64,000 nt of DNA, taken from positions 20,877-84,876 of the forward strand of contig JACQFD010000023.1 in NCBI GenBank assembly GCA_016200225.1. The letters are read 5' to 3'. Under the pieces are notes generated by a model. That model made no database searches and was not told the origin of the DNA. It saw nothing but the letters and a program-made list of their open reading frames with translations. Origin of the DNA: Planctomycetota bacterium. GTDB lineage: Bacteria > Planctomycetota > UBA1135 > JACQFD01. A program made the translations under genes and the position numbers. Shown piece after piece: positions 1-9,270 of this stretch (positions are counted from its first letter, which is position 1; every line of letters starts with the position of its first letter).

Positions 1-573
1 CAATTCCGTCGCGCGCTCCCGATCGAGCAGCATCAACGCGTCGAGGATCTGCGACTGCGACATCGAACCGGTCTCAACGTATGCCGGTCCAATGAGTCTT
101 GTGATTGTATCAAAAGCGCGCGGATCGCCGTAAAGGCCAAGTCCCGCTGCGGCGTCAGCAGGCCGTCGCCCGTCGAGCCCTTTCATTAATGTATCAAAAC
201 CGCGCGGATCGCGCATCCGGCCAAGCGCCGCGTAAAACCACTCCTCCGATCCCGGCGACTCATTCCTTTCGAGTTGATAGATAATAATCGGGATGGCGTA
301 CCGATCTCCGAGTTCGCTCAAGACTTCGGCGGCGAATCCGCGAATATTACAATGCTCGTCGCTCTTGAGAACGCTTCGCAGACCTTCTAACAATTTCGAA
401 TCGCCCGTTCCCCGGCAGGCATAAACGGCGTCGCGTCGCTTTCCTAAATCCGCGCTTTTGAAGTCTTGCAATATTTTGGTCGCGTCGGTCCTCATCGACG
501 CGCCCGACGGAATCGGCGCGACGGAACATCCCAAGGCCAGGATCGCAACGAGACAAAGCGCCGGGCGGTGCAT
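1..573 (-). CDS. Partial HEAT-like repeat lipoprotein
   Basis: The minus-strand frame is open from an ATG at 571-573 to the window edge, so the C-terminus is missing (191 codons visible). The first 17 residues are a short hydrophobic signal ending LALGC, which fits a lipobox with Cys16 as the lipidated residue, so an exported lipoprotein is expected. The rest is helical, with repeated phrases such as GDRYAIPIIIYQL, MRDPRGFDTLMKGL and YGDPRAFDTI that look like HEAT/PBS-type units. These usually form protein-binding solenoids. No catalytic motif is visible and the partner is unknown. Export and HEAT character are inferred from the translation only. Confidence 0.75.
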   Translation of the reverse strand, partial: MHRPALCLVAILALGCSVAPIPSGASMRTDATKILQDFKSADLGKRRDAVYACRGTGDSKLLEGLRSVLKSDEHCNIRGFAAEVLSELGDRYAIPIIIYQLERNESPGSEEWFYAALGRMRDPRGFDTLMKGLDGRRPADAAAGLGLYGDPRAFDTITRLIGPAYVETGSMSQSQILDALMLLDRERATEL

Positions 574-711
574 CTAAATATTAAACACTCGCCGACGCGC
601 GCCCGCCAAGATCCTTTCGCAAAATTATTTCCGCGCAGGGATCATTGGATCCTCCCACAAGTCACGTGAACGACGTCATGTTCAAGTCGACGATTTTGGA
701 AGCCATTGCGA

Positions 712-1185
712 TTACTTTCTCCGATAGCGCGCTTTCATGAACTGAATCCACTTCCCGTCGCCGCCCATCATTTTCGAAGAGAGCGTCCGTTCGGTCGGAC
801 TCAGGATTTCGATCGTGTCCTGGTATTTGATAATTTTACCATCTGTAAAATTGGGCCCCTCCGTATCGAGGAAAAGCAACTTCGAACTCGGGTCGAGCGC
901 GCCGTTGTAAACCCACAAATGCGACGCCATGGTCACGACAAACGTTCCAACAAAACGATTCGTTCGCGGGTCGAAGCCAATTGTCATAATGGATTTCCAC
1001 GAATCCTCCGCCGTTCCGCCGACGCACTCGGCAATAACCCACAAATCGCCAAACATGCGCACAACTTCGGTGCCGGGTGTCTTCACCGGCGGTTGATCGG
1101 GACCCATGTTGCACTCCGACTCGAACGTCCACTCGCCGACGAGTTGCTTCAGCCAAACGTGTTCATTGGTCGGTTCTTGATGCAT
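712..1185 (-). CDS. DUF1579 family protein
   Basis: A 157-residue protein opening MHQEPTNEHVWLKQLVGEW, the typical DUF1579 start in which a 'L.GEW..E' phrase follows a short N-terminal segment. The FDPRTNRFVGTFV stretch in the middle and the C-terminal MMGGDGKW are also usual for the family. It is predicted to be cytosolic, because no signal is seen from this start. An upstream extension to 1362 is open but reads as low-complexity Arg/Pro, so the internal ATG at 1183-1185 was chosen. No Shine-Dalgarno is visible; TATAAT lies 3 nt upstream of the ATG, which would suit a leaderless or near-leaderless message. The biochemical function of the family is not known. A second DUF1579 protein is at 14855..15385. 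Confidence 0.85.
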   Translation of the reverse strand: MHQEPTNEHVWLKQLVGEWTFESECNMGPDQPPVKTPGTEVVRMFGDLWVIAECVGGTAEDSWKSIMTIGFDPRTNRFVGTFVVTMASHLWVYNGALDPSSKLLFLDTEGPNFTDGKIIKYQDTIEILSPTERTLSSKMMGGDGKWIQFMKARYRRK

Positions 1186-1528
1186 CGTATTATATATGAA
1201 GTGATTGTTTAACTTCGATCGCGAACGGCCGGAACTTATTACAATTATTCCGGCGTCCGCCGGAATCGTCGTCCGCGTCCATCGAAAAACGCGGAGCGGC
1301 CGAGAGCATATCGCGGGGCGAAATTCGCGCAAGTCATTCGATCCGGCGCCCGCGAAGAGCATCCTCGCGCGCGCCGCAAGGCCATTTCTTGCGAATCACC
1401 GCGTGCGCGGGAGCGCGCTTGACGCCCATGCGCGCGTCGGGAGAACCGGCATTTCATTTGAGTAATTGGGGGCATCGCCGCGGAATTGTTACCGCGCGAC
1501 ACACAATCTCCCCTCCACGAGAGACACC
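1186..1528. other. Intergenic, no gene seen
   Basis: About 340 bases between a divergent pair. Short open frames here have Arg-rich, non-native-looking translations. The stretch presumably holds the promoters of both flanking genes. No palindrome or repeat was recognised. Confidence 0.5.
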
Positions 1529-2551
1529 ATGTTTACAATTATCAATTTCCTCTCGGCGTCGCGCGCATACTTGACAAATCGTAAGATATGCTTCGCGGCG
1601 ATCGCGATGGGCGCCGCCGTTTCGCCGGCGACGGCACAGAGCGTACTCTTTGATTTTAATAATGCTCCGAACCACACGTCGCTCCCGATCGATTTAACCG
1701 CGGGCGGAATCACAGCCCACTTCGCCGCCACGGGGCAGGGGTTTTCGATTCAAGACACGAGCGCTCCCGTCGTGCCGGTCGGCTTCACAGGCCGATTTAT
1801 TTATCCAAACAGTATCTACGCCGCCGATCTGATCATTAGCTTCGATCATACACTTACGGATTTTTCAATATTATATTCCCCGCAGGAATTGGGTTGCGAC
1901 GACTCGGCGACGATGCGCGTGACGGCGAGCATGAACGGCACGGTCGTGGGTTTCAATACAAAAACCGCGAGCAACCCGGGCACGTGGCCGGTCGACACGC
2001 TGAGTTGTAGTTTTCCGCACGGATTCAACAGCGTCGTGATTCATTACGATAAGAAACCGCCCACGTGCCAGGACTACGGCGTGATCTTTCTTTGCGATGA
2101 CATGCGCGTGACGACGCATGGTACTAATTATGGCAGCGGCAGCACCGGCTGCAACGGCGCGCAGACGATGGTCGCGGAGACCGCCGTTTCGGTGAGCAAG
2201 CCGAATTTTACATTTGGCGCGACGAACTGTCCGCCGAATTCGCTCGGTTTGTTGCTTGTTACCAATGTTGCATTGATTCCTCCGCAGGATCCGTTTTTCG
2301 TTGGCGCGCTGCTCGACGTCGATCTCATCGCATCGTCGGAAAGTTATAATTATGACATGTTCAGCGACGCGACCGGATTTGGATCTGTAACGATCAGCGG
2401 ACCCGTTCCGCCGACAATGGTGGGCAGGACGTTTTATGTTCAATCCCTTTGGGCGTGGCCGTTCACGACGGCATGCGATCAGGCGGGAAACTGGCATCAC
2501 CCGTACGGGCTCAGTTCGACGAATGGTATCATTATAGTCATTCAGCCGTAA
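1529..2551 (+). CDS. Secreted protein with conserved C-terminal module
   Basis: A 340-residue protein starting MFTIINFLSASRAYLTNRK, with a hydrophobic signal ending near VSPATAQS. The middle is a beta-rich domain with no recognised family. From about residue 205 (NYGSGSTGCNGAQTM) begins a C-terminal module of about 130 residues that also ends the proteins at 15488..16966, 17073..19649 and 38975..41905. Shared elements are the GxGxxGCxG opening, APPxSLGLLLV, a DxF..G...DV/DF pair, the NxDMxSDxxGxG line, an aromatic 'LWAWP' and a final hydrophobic strand ending IQP. The module may be a surface-anchoring or sorting domain, which is inference. A longer frame to 1466 exists, but its extra residues are not signal-like. 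No clear Shine-Dalgarno. Confidence 0.75.
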   Translation: MFTIINFLSASRAYLTNRKICFAAIAMGAAVSPATAQSVLFDFNNAPNHTSLPIDLTAGGITAHFAATGQGFSIQDTSAPVVPVGFTGRFIYPNSIYAADLIISFDHTLTDFSILYSPQELGCDDSATMRVTASMNGTVVGFNTKTASNPGTWPVDTLSCSFPHGFNSVVIHYDKKPPTCQDYGVIFLCDDMRVTTHGTNYGSGSTGCNGAQTMVAETAVSVSKPNFTFGATNCPPNSLGLLLVTNVALIPPQDPFFVGALLDVDLIASSESYNYDMFSDATGFGSVTISGPVPPTMVGRTFYVQSLWAWPFTTACDQAGNWHHPYGLSSTNGIIIVIQP

Positions 2552-2583
2552 GCTTATTCGCGGTTGATAACTAATCGGCGGGG

Positions 2584-2610
2584 AGCCTGGGCTGCGGCGC
2601 AGCCCAGGCT
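2584..2610. terminator. Perfect 13-bp hairpin between genes
   Basis: AGCCTGGGCTGCG and its reverse complement are separated by one base, followed by a TATTTAT run. It lies 33 nt after the stop of the secreted protein ending at 2551 and 38 nt before the next start, so it fits a terminator or REP-like element. Confidence 0.55.
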
Positions 2611-2648
2611 TATTTATGAAATCGCTTTCGCGCAGACATCGGTGATGT

Positions 2649-4403
2649 ATGAATTTCTCAATCACAATTTTGCCCGTGTTCTTATTATTGGTATTTCTGA
2701 CGGCCGCGTCCCCCCGCGGCGGCGCGCAGGAGACGCCCGAATTCGGGCCGCCGGAGACGATCGCAGCGGGGGTGCTCGCGACGCAATTCGCCGATATAAA
2801 TAATGATGGACGACTGGACCTCGTGTCGGGCGCGGGATGCCAACTCGCGATCGCGGGAGGCGGATTCGAAGCGATGTTACCATTCTCCCCGTCGCTCGGC
2901 CGGTTACAAATCGGAGATGTCGACGGCGACGGGCGCGTCGATCTCGTCGGCACACTGACGATGCAAACATTCGGAGTCCATTTCGGAGACGGGCTCGGGC
3001 ACTTCTCGCCGGGAGGCGTTATTGCAACAATTCCGTCGACGCCCGCGGGCGCGCGGCTTCTGGATCTCGATGAAGACGGAGCGCTCGATTTATTCGTATG
3101 CGCGGCGCATTTCTCGGCATATTCCTATTCCGACGCGCGAAATTGGATATTCCGTGGAGACGGGCACGGAATATTTACAATAGTCTCCAACGCAGCCGCG
3201 TCGAATTTCGCGGTCGACTTCGGAGATTTCAACGCGGACGGGCATCTCGACTGGGTTGCGTCGTGGTGGAATCACGACGGCATCGAAGTCGACCTCGGCG
3301 ACGGCGCCATGGGGGCTTCGCAAATTGTAAATTTTAACGCCGGACAATACGGAACCGTCGATGCGGCGATGGGCGACCTCGACGGAGACGGTCTCGGTGA
3401 CATCGCGCTCGCCTTTCATGATTATTATATTCCCCCCGATCCCGATGCGATCGGAATTGTGTCGAACACCGGCTCGCTCCAATTGTGGCATCCCGCGGCG
3501 CCGCCGATGCATGTGACGATCCGCGACTTGAACGGCGATGGCATGCCGGAGTTGTTAACGAACGACGGATCGTCGGCGATGTTTGTAAATATTAATTTTG
3601 GGAATTTTGCATTTTCGCAGCCCTTGGCGCTCGCCGCGTGGCCGTTCGCCGGACTTGTCGACGCGGCCGACGCGAACGGCGACGGCAAACCGGACCTCGT
3701 GTTGTCTCAATTTGCGGCGCCGCCGAACGCCGGATCGACGTTCGTCCTTTCGAACGCGCTCGCGAAGCCGCTGCCGTGGATTCCTTATATTCATGATATT
3801 TCTCCCCGGGGCTCGCCCGTCGCGGCGATGCCCGCGCCAGCATTAACGATTCGCGGCGAGGGGCTCGCGGGCGTTTTTGTGGCAACGATCGGCGCGAATA
3901 TTTATGAATGGAGTTCATTACAACCCGGCGGCGACGGAAATACGCTGGCCGTACGGCTCGTGCCTCCGCCCGCCGCGGGACCGGCGCTTGTTACAGTTGT
4001 AAATCCGGCGGGCGCCGCGGCGCCGTTGTCTATTCCGTTCTGGCGCGCGCCGCGGCCGGTAATGTATATGGATCCGCCGCAGCCCGCCGCCGGAAGGCCG
4101 GTGATTCTTTATTTTGCCGGTCCGCGCCCGGGCGACCTCGTGCTGTCCGCGGCCGGCGACTGTCTCGAATCGCTCGCACTGCCGCCTTATGTAACATTCG
4201 ATATCGGCGGCTGCGGCGGCATCGAATGGCTGCCGTCGCCGCCTCCCATGAACGAGTCCGGTTGGACATCTCTGCAAACGATCGTGCCCGCGGATTTCCA
4301 CGGTATTGCTTATATTCAATTCTGCGACGTCAACCTCGCGGCGCTGCGGAGCGGCATGCTTCCGCTCTTCACAAGCAATGTTCTCGCGCTCGCGCTTCCT
4401 TAA
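2649..4403 (+). CDS. Secreted FG-GAP/VCBS repeat protein
   Basis: A 584-residue exported protein. Residues 1-27 form a signal peptide ending near PRGGAQ. About seven FG-GAP/VCBS calcium-binding blade motifs follow (DINNDGRLDLV, DVDGDGRVDLV, DLDEDGALDLF, DFNADGHLDWV, DLDGDGLGDIA, DLNGDGMPELL, DANGDGKPDLV), suggesting a seven-bladed beta-propeller to about residue 370. The segment near ALTIRGEGLAGVF resembles an IPT/TIG fold. The tail is Pro/Gly rich and does not match the C-terminal module of the neighbouring secreted protein. Such propellers mediate adhesion or ligand binding at the cell surface; the ligand is unknown. The start is the ATG at 2649 because a good signal follows it. Confidence 0.85.
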   Translation: MNFSITILPVFLLLVFLTAASPRGGAQETPEFGPPETIAAGVLATQFADINNDGRLDLVSGAGCQLAIAGGGFEAMLPFSPSLGRLQIGDVDGDGRVDLVGTLTMQTFGVHFGDGLGHFSPGGVIATIPSTPAGARLLDLDEDGALDLFVCAAHFSAYSYSDARNWIFRGDGHGIFTIVSNAAASNFAVDFGDFNADGHLDWVASWWNHDGIEVDLGDGAMGASQIVNFNAGQYGTVDAAMGDLDGDGLGDIALAFHDYYIPPDPDAIGIVSNTGSLQLWHPAAPPMHVTIRDLNGDGMPELLTNDGSSAMFVNINFGNFAFSQPLALAAWPFAGLVDAADANGDGKPDLVLSQFAAPPNAGSTFVLSNALAKPLPWIPYIHDISPRGSPVAAMPAPALTIRGEGLAGVFVATIGANIYEWSSLQPGGDGNTLAVRLVPPPAAGPALVTVVNPAGAAAPLSIPFWRAPRPVMYMDPPQPAAGRPVILYFAGPRPGDLVLSAAGDCLESLALPPYVTFDIGGCGGIEWLPSPPPMNESGWTSLQTIVPADFHGIAYIQFCDVNLAALRSGMLPLFTSNVLALALP

Positions 4404-4748
4404 TTTGCTAAACGCGGCGTTCGAATTCGCGCGCGGGCGATTTTGATAATGGCAAAAAACTCGACGCCGCGGCGTTGAAGCTCCGCCGGCAAAGACGGAA
4501 CCGATCTCCCCGATTCGCGGTATTGTAAATATATAGACTGAGCCCCGGACGCCCGGGGCATGGTTCTCCCGGAGCCGTGAAGGGAATCGGTCGGCGTGTC
4601 CGGGGATCTTCCTTGGAATCCCCGCGAATCCGGGCTTTTCCCTGCGTCCCTGCGCAATTCAACTCCGTGGACGGGCGCAAGACGTTGGCTGCTAATGATC
4701 CTCTCCATCCCGAGACGATAGACATCGATCAAGTCCGCGCTCGCGTCC
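4404..4748. other. Intergenic with GC-rich hairpin
   Basis: No convincing gene. GCCCCGG (4542-4548) and CCGGGGC (4553-4559) form a 7-bp stem with a 4-nt loop about 140 nt after the preceding stop, preceded by an AT-rich AAATATATAG patch that could be a promoter element. Nothing else recognised. Confidence 0.4.
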
Positions 4749-5366
4749 ATGAAGAACATTCCACTCGCGCTTGGAGTATTGTTCTGGTTCTCAACGGTTA
4801 CGTTCGGGATCTATGAACTTGCAGCCTATTCCAACGCGCCATGTCCCGAGCCCAAGGCGCCGGAGACCTGGCCGGCGGATGCATCCATCGTTCGAAATGC
4901 CGGAAAGGACACATTATTACTTTTCGCGCATCCGAAATGTCCATGTACGCGCGCCACGATGGGAGAACTCGCCATCCTGCTCACGCGCGCGCCCGATCGC
5001 TGTACTACGACAGTTTTATTTTATGCGCCCGATTCGGGCGGCGAAGATTGGTTAGATACAGATCTTTGGAGAGACGCTAAGAATATTCCCGGAGTGCGCG
5101 TAGTCGCGGATCGCGGAGGCGTCGAAGCGCGGCGGTTCCATGTCGAAACCTCGGGAGAGGCCTTGGTTTATGATAAGAACGGATCGTTAGTATTCTCCGG
5201 AGGAATCACGGCGTCGCGCGGACATGCGGGCGACAACCCGGGACGCGAGTCGATCGAACAATGGTTACTAAAAGGGCGCCGGCTGAGTCCCGACAATCCC
5301 GTTTTCGGTTGTTCGCTCCTCACTCCATGCGGCGAACAAAACACTAATAATCAAATATCCCGTTGA
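4749..5366 (+). CDS. RedB-like thioredoxin-fold membrane protein
   Basis: A 205-residue protein with one N-terminal membrane segment (residues 4-27, [20 protein letters not shown]). A periplasmic domain follows with a [19 protein letters not shown] phrase, where CPC sits at the end of a beta strand as in a thioredoxin fold. It resembles proteins annotated RedB that lie beside hybrid kinases; this is from memory of the family. The C-terminus holds a further Cys pair (GCSLLTPC) that might bind metal or form a disulfide. The stop overlaps a possible TTG start of the kinase by 4 nt and precedes its ATG by 14 nt, so the two are almost certainly one operon and the protein may sense or relay periplasmic redox state. 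Confidence 0.7.
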   Translation: MKNIPLALGVLFWFSTVTFGIYELAAYSNAPCPEPKAPETWPADASIVRNAGKDTLLLFAHPKCPCTRATMGELAILLTRAPDRCTTTVLFYAPDSGGEDWLDTDLWRDAKNIPGVRVVADRGGVEARRFHVETSGEALVYDKNGSLVFSGGITASRGHAGDNPGRESIEQWLLKGRRLSPDNPVFGCSLLTPCGEQNTNNQISR

Positions 5367-5380
5367 CACCTCCCACGCAC

Positions 5381-7669
5381 ATGGACATTACTCTTAACGA
5401 AAAGACTGCCGTCCGCGCCGCGCAGATCCTCTCCGGCCATCAACGCGACATTCACACGCGCACGGATCGATTATTTGTATGGTTGATGTTGTTCCAATGG
5501 GTTGCCGGAATCGCCGCGGCGCTTTGGGTCTCGCCGCGGACGTGGACGGGCGCGATGAGCGAAATTCATCCGCATATCTGGGCTTCGGTCGTGATCGGCG
5601 GCGCGATCATTTCGGCGCCGGTCCTGCTGGGACTCATTCGTCCGGGCGCCCGTTCGACGCGGCACGCGATTGCCTGCGCCCAAATGTTAACATCGGCGCT
5701 GCTGATCCACCTCACGGGCGGCAGAATCGAAACGCACTTTCACGTATTTGGATCGCTCGCATTCTTAACATTTTACCGCGACTGGCAAGTGCTGATAACA
5801 GCCACGGTCATCGTTGCGACCGATCACTTTCTGCGCGGATTGCTGTGGCCGCAATCGGCTTACGGGGTTATTACAGTTAGCCAATTTCGATGGCTCGAAC
5901 ACGCGGGCTGGGTCATATTTGAAGATATCTTTTTATTAAACTTCTGCGTCAGCGCGACGCGCGAAATGCGCGCCATCGCCGAGAGACAGGCGAAGCTCGA
6001 GAGCGTCAATGAAATGGTGGAACACGCCGTCGTCGAGCGAACCGTCGAACTCGCGGAAGCTCGCGACAAGGCGCTCGTGGCCGCAAAAGTAAAATCCGAG
6101 TTCCTCGCGAATATGAGTCATGAAATCCGCACGCCGATGAACGGCGTGATCGGAATGACCGAAATTCTGCTTGAAAGTAAACTTTCGCCCGAACAGCGCG
6201 GCAACGCGGAGACGATCAAGAGCAGCGCCGACTCGCTGATGAGTATTATTAATGAAATTCTGGATCTATCTAAAATGGAAGCGGGCAAAATGACGCTTTC
6301 CATGTCGTCGTTCGACACGCGGACGCTGCTCGAGGAAGTCGCGGGAATGCTGGCGACGCCGGCTCAGAAAAAGGGCTTGGAAATACTCTCGGAAGTCCCC
6401 ATGAATTTTCCGCAATCGCTCGTCGGAGACCCGGCGCGCGTGCGGCAGATACTTGTCAATTTAGTCGGCAATGCGATCAAATTTACAGAAAAAGGCGAAG
6501 TCGTAGTCTCCGCGGAAGTCCTCTCGGAGACGGAAACGACGGCAAAATTACAAATAACCGTCAGGGACACCGGCGTCGGCATCCCCGAGGACCGGCGCGA
6601 CGCCATATTCGAAGCATTCACGCAGGCCGACGGATCGACGACGCGTCGATTCGGAGGCACCGGTCTCGGTTTGACGATTTCGAGACGCCTCGTCGATCTC
6701 ATGGGAGGAACGATCAGCGTCGAGAGCCAGATCGGCGTCGGATCTCAGTTTTCAGTTATTATCGAGTTCGATAAAGGAAAACCGATTCCAGCGGAGGACT
6801 CGCGCGAGCCGGGCGATTTGTCGGGAATGCGAATACTCATTATCGACGACAATCATACAAATCGACGGATCCTGCGCGAACATCTCCGCGCTTGGAATTG
6901 TTATACGGACGAATCCACGAGCGGCGCCGACGGCATCGAAAAGCTGCGCTCCTCCGCGCGGAGTCCGTATCAAGTTGTATTGTTAGATATGCAAATGCCG
7001 CATATGGACGGATTCCGGACTGCCGAAATGATCAGCCGGGACCCGTCGCTGTCGGGAGTGGCGATTGTATTATTATCTTCCATGGGAGAGAGCTTCCCGG
7101 TCGACGAATTGGCAAAGCGCGGGATTGCCGCGTCCCTCATCAAACCCGTCCGGCGCGCGCAACTGCGGCAGGCGATTCTCGGCGTCATCGGAGCGGCGCT
7201 ACCGATCGATGAAGATAACAAAAACGCAAACGTCGGCGGAACGACCGGCGCGACGCCGACGCGATCGCTTCGGATCCTGCTTGCGGAAGACAATCCGGTA
7301 AATCAAAAAGTCGCCATCGCCCACCTCCAGCGATTCGGCCACAGCGTTCATTGCGTCGCGAACGGACAGGACGCCGTCGGAAAATTCGCGGAAATGTCAT
7401 TTGATATGATACTGATGGACGTCCAAATGCCGGTCATGGACGGATTGGCCGCCACTCAAAAAATCCGCGAACGCGAACGCCAGTTCGGCGGGCGCATTCC
7501 AATTATTGCATTGACCGCGCACGCAATGGAAGGCGATCGCGATCGTTGCTTTTCCTCGGGAATGGATGACTACCTTTCGAAACCGATCCAGGCGAAAGCG
7601 CTCAAGGAGTTGTTGGAACGCTGGACCCCCGCGGCGCCTCCCGCGCCCGCGACGCCAAATCCGGACTGA
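5381..7669 (+). CDS. Membrane hybrid histidine kinase with two receiver domains
   Basis: A 762-residue sensor kinase. Several hydrophobic helices occupy roughly residues 25-190, then a coiled coil, HisKA with phospho-acceptor His247 in [10 protein letters not shown], and a HATPase with N box ([10 protein letters not shown]), G1 (DTGVGIP) and G2 ([10 protein letters not shown]). Two receiver domains follow, with phospho-acceptor candidates Asp536 (LLDMQMP) and Asp680 (LMDVQMP). The second has the T and K switch residues (ALTAH, LSKP). No output domain is present, so the signal must pass to another protein. It could start at TTG 5363, overlapping the RedB-like stop; ATG 5381 is preferred. The membrane part may sense directly, with the RedB-like protein as partner, which is inference. 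Confidence 0.92.
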   Translation: MDITLNEKTAVRAAQILSGHQRDIHTRTDRLFVWLMLFQWVAGIAAALWVSPRTWTGAMSEIHPHIWASVVIGGAIISAPVLLGLIRPGARSTRHAIACAQMLTSALLIHLTGGRIETHFHVFGSLAFLTFYRDWQVLITATVIVATDHFLRGLLWPQSAYGVITVSQFRWLEHAGWVIFEDIFLLNFCVSATREMRAIAERQAKLESVNEMVEHAVVERTVELAEARDKALVAAKVKSEFLANMSHEIRTPMNGVIGMTEILLESKLSPEQRGNAETIKSSADSLMSIINEILDLSKMEAGKMTLSMSSFDTRTLLEEVAGMLATPAQKKGLEILSEVPMNFPQSLVGDPARVRQILVNLVGNAIKFTEKGEVVVSAEVLSETETTAKLQITVRDTGVGIPEDRRDAIFEAFTQADGSTTRRFGGTGLGLTISRRLVDLMGGTISVESQIGVGSQFSVIIEFDKGKPIPAEDSREPGDLSGMRILIIDDNHTNRRILREHLRAWNCYTDESTSGADGIEKLRSSARSPYQVVLLDMQMPHMDGFRTAEMISRDPSLSGVAIVLLSSMGESFPVDELAKRGIAASLIKPVRRAQLRQAILGVIGAALPIDEDNKNANVGGTTGATPTRSLRILLAEDNPVNQKVAIAHLQRFGHSVHCVANGQDAVGKFAEMSFDMILMDVQMPVMDGLAATQKIRERERQFGGRIPIIALTAHAMEGDRDRCFSSGMDDYLSKPIQAKALKELLERWTPAAPPAPATPNPD

Positions 7670-7670
7670 G

Positions 7671-7730
7671 AAGCGGTTTCATAAGATTCTCGAAACGCGC
7701 GCGGCTCGAGAGATTCATAAAACCACTTCC
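7671..7730. repeat. Palindromic repeat, copy 1 (terminator-like)
   Basis: Arms AAGCGGTTTCATAAGATTCT and the complementary AGATTCATAAAACCACTT surround a GC-rich centre. It sits between the convergent kinase (stop 7669) and SGNH hydrolase (stop 7734), so it could terminate both. Other copies: 33472, 38859, 42221, 45278; half copies: 21228 and 34543. Confidence 0.75.
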
Positions 7731-7733
7731 AGT

Positions 7734-8957
7734 TCACTTCGGAAGCGCCGCGCCTTTCAGTAATTGTTGTTTATGTATCGCCTCGGCGAAGAGTCTGCCG
7801 ACGGCGCGGCAACCGGCGTCGGTGAAGTGATCTGTATCTTCCAGCGGATAGTATCCCTGCTTGCGCTCGAGTTCCGCGTCGATGTCGAACAGCGGCGACC
7901 GCGTCTCGCGCGCGACTTCGCGAATCATATCATTCATGGCGCGCAGCGCGTCGCGGGTCATCGCCCAGTCGGGCATGTAGAGCGCCGTTTGAGTTCCGTA
8001 GCGATGGTATTCCTCCTCCGGCTCGCCGCCCTTGAATCGAAACGCAAATGTAGCAAACGCGGGGATCGCGCCGGATGCCTTGACGGTCTTCTAGAACTGT
8101 AGTAATTCTTCGCGAAATTGCGCCAGGTGGCCCGGCAAAAGATATAAATTATTCTCGGCCTTTCCATCGTATACATATCCCGACTCGGCTTCGATCAAAT
8201 CGCGTACTTCGACCATGCGCGCCGCGCGTTCCGGAGATCCGGGCGTGGCGCGCGCCGCCTCGCGCCGGATCGCCTGCGCCATCTCCGCCTGTTTCGATTG
8301 GAGCCCCAGTTGCGTTTCGAGGACGAGCCAGATCGAAGAATGCGATAACAATTCCGAAATCGGTCCCGTAATTTTTACAGGAGGACGCGTTCGCGGATCC
8401 AACCCGAGCGCCTGCCTCCTGCTCGCCATGAGATCGTTAATTAAATTGTACATAATAACGATATCCGGCAGATACTTGGCCAAATGCTGTTCATATCGAA
8501 GCGTGGCGCGATTGTCCGTCGCGCCGGGCAAGCCTCCGTTCATCACTTCGACGTGCCAGGGAACTCGCGCCGTCGACCGCAATTCCAACTCGAGAAACGC
8601 GGGGAACGTCGTCGAGTCGCTCGAACTCATCGAACCGAAACAGGTGGATCCGCCAATACAACAAATCCGAAAAGCGTCGGCGGGCTTCGGCTCGATCACC
8701 GGCTTCCCGCGGAAATCCTGCGCATTGATATGAATTGCTTTTCCCTGGATCTTGCCCGGGACGAAGTCGACCAGTTCGCCCGACTCGTCGACTTTGAATA
8801 TTTGTATATTTTCTCCGAGACAGCGTTTTCGATAACTATCAAAATCCGTGGCCTCCGACTTCGCGACCACGATCGCTCGAGTTATCCATTCCGCCGCGGC
8901 AAGCGTCGCGACGGTCGCGCCAAGGGAGAGCAGCAGTTTTCTGACGACGGGCTTCAT
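7734..8957 (-). pseudogene. SGNH/GDSL hydrolase interrupted by in-frame TAG
   Basis: One continuous frame is broken only by a TAG at 8091-8093. Upstream, the frame gives an N-terminal membrane helix (KPVVRKLLLSLGATVATLAA) and the nucleophile block CIGGSTCFGS. Downstream, after the stop, it gives MPDWAMTRDALRAMNDMI and the catalytic Asp/His block DTDHFTDAGCR. Both halves of the active site belong together and the stop falls between them, with no frameshift. Without readthrough the product would lack Asp and His. The likely original codon is Gln, Glu, Lys or Trp. It is a recent nonsense mutation, a sequence error or amber readthrough; no hairpin resembling a recoding signal follows. The start could also be the ATG at 8993; no Shine-Dalgarno decides. 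Confidence 0.75.
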
Positions 8958-9120
8958 GAATTTGAGCGATGAACCATACGAGTCCCCTTTCATGACAATA
9001 ACACTCTTAATCGATGTCCGCGCCCGCGGGGCGGCCGCAACCGGAATACGCATTCGGCATCGCGATACCCGTTCGCGAGGGGTTTCGCCATGCGGGCGGC
9101 GCTGTTTGGCCGCATCGTCC

Positions 9121-9154
9121 GGGCGACTTCGCGTGAAGTTGCCCCTCTTTTTTC
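9121..9154 (+). terminator. Plus-strand intrinsic terminator without an upstream gene
   Basis: GGGCGACTTC, a 4-nt loop and GAAGTTGCCC form a 10-bp stem with one G-U pair, followed by CTCTTTTTTC. This is a good rho-independent terminator for a plus-strand transcript, yet both flanking genes are on the minus strand. Confidence 0.6.
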
Positions 9155-9270
9155 TTGATCCCGCGCAATGTTTAATTATCAGATCGTCCCGAGCTTTTGA
9201 TAAAGATCACGTCTCGAACTTCGCGGCGCTAAACGATCCGGCCGCCGCATTATTATAAATTTATAATAAC

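Noticed and set aside
1871..2953. A 360-codon minus-strand frame antisense to two secreted proteins
   Set aside because: The plus-strand frames have signal peptides and FG-GAP motifs; the antisense frame has none.
8091..8093. TAG as a pyrrolysine codon
   Set aside because: No downstream PYLIS-like structure was seen and no Pyl genes are present; unsupported.
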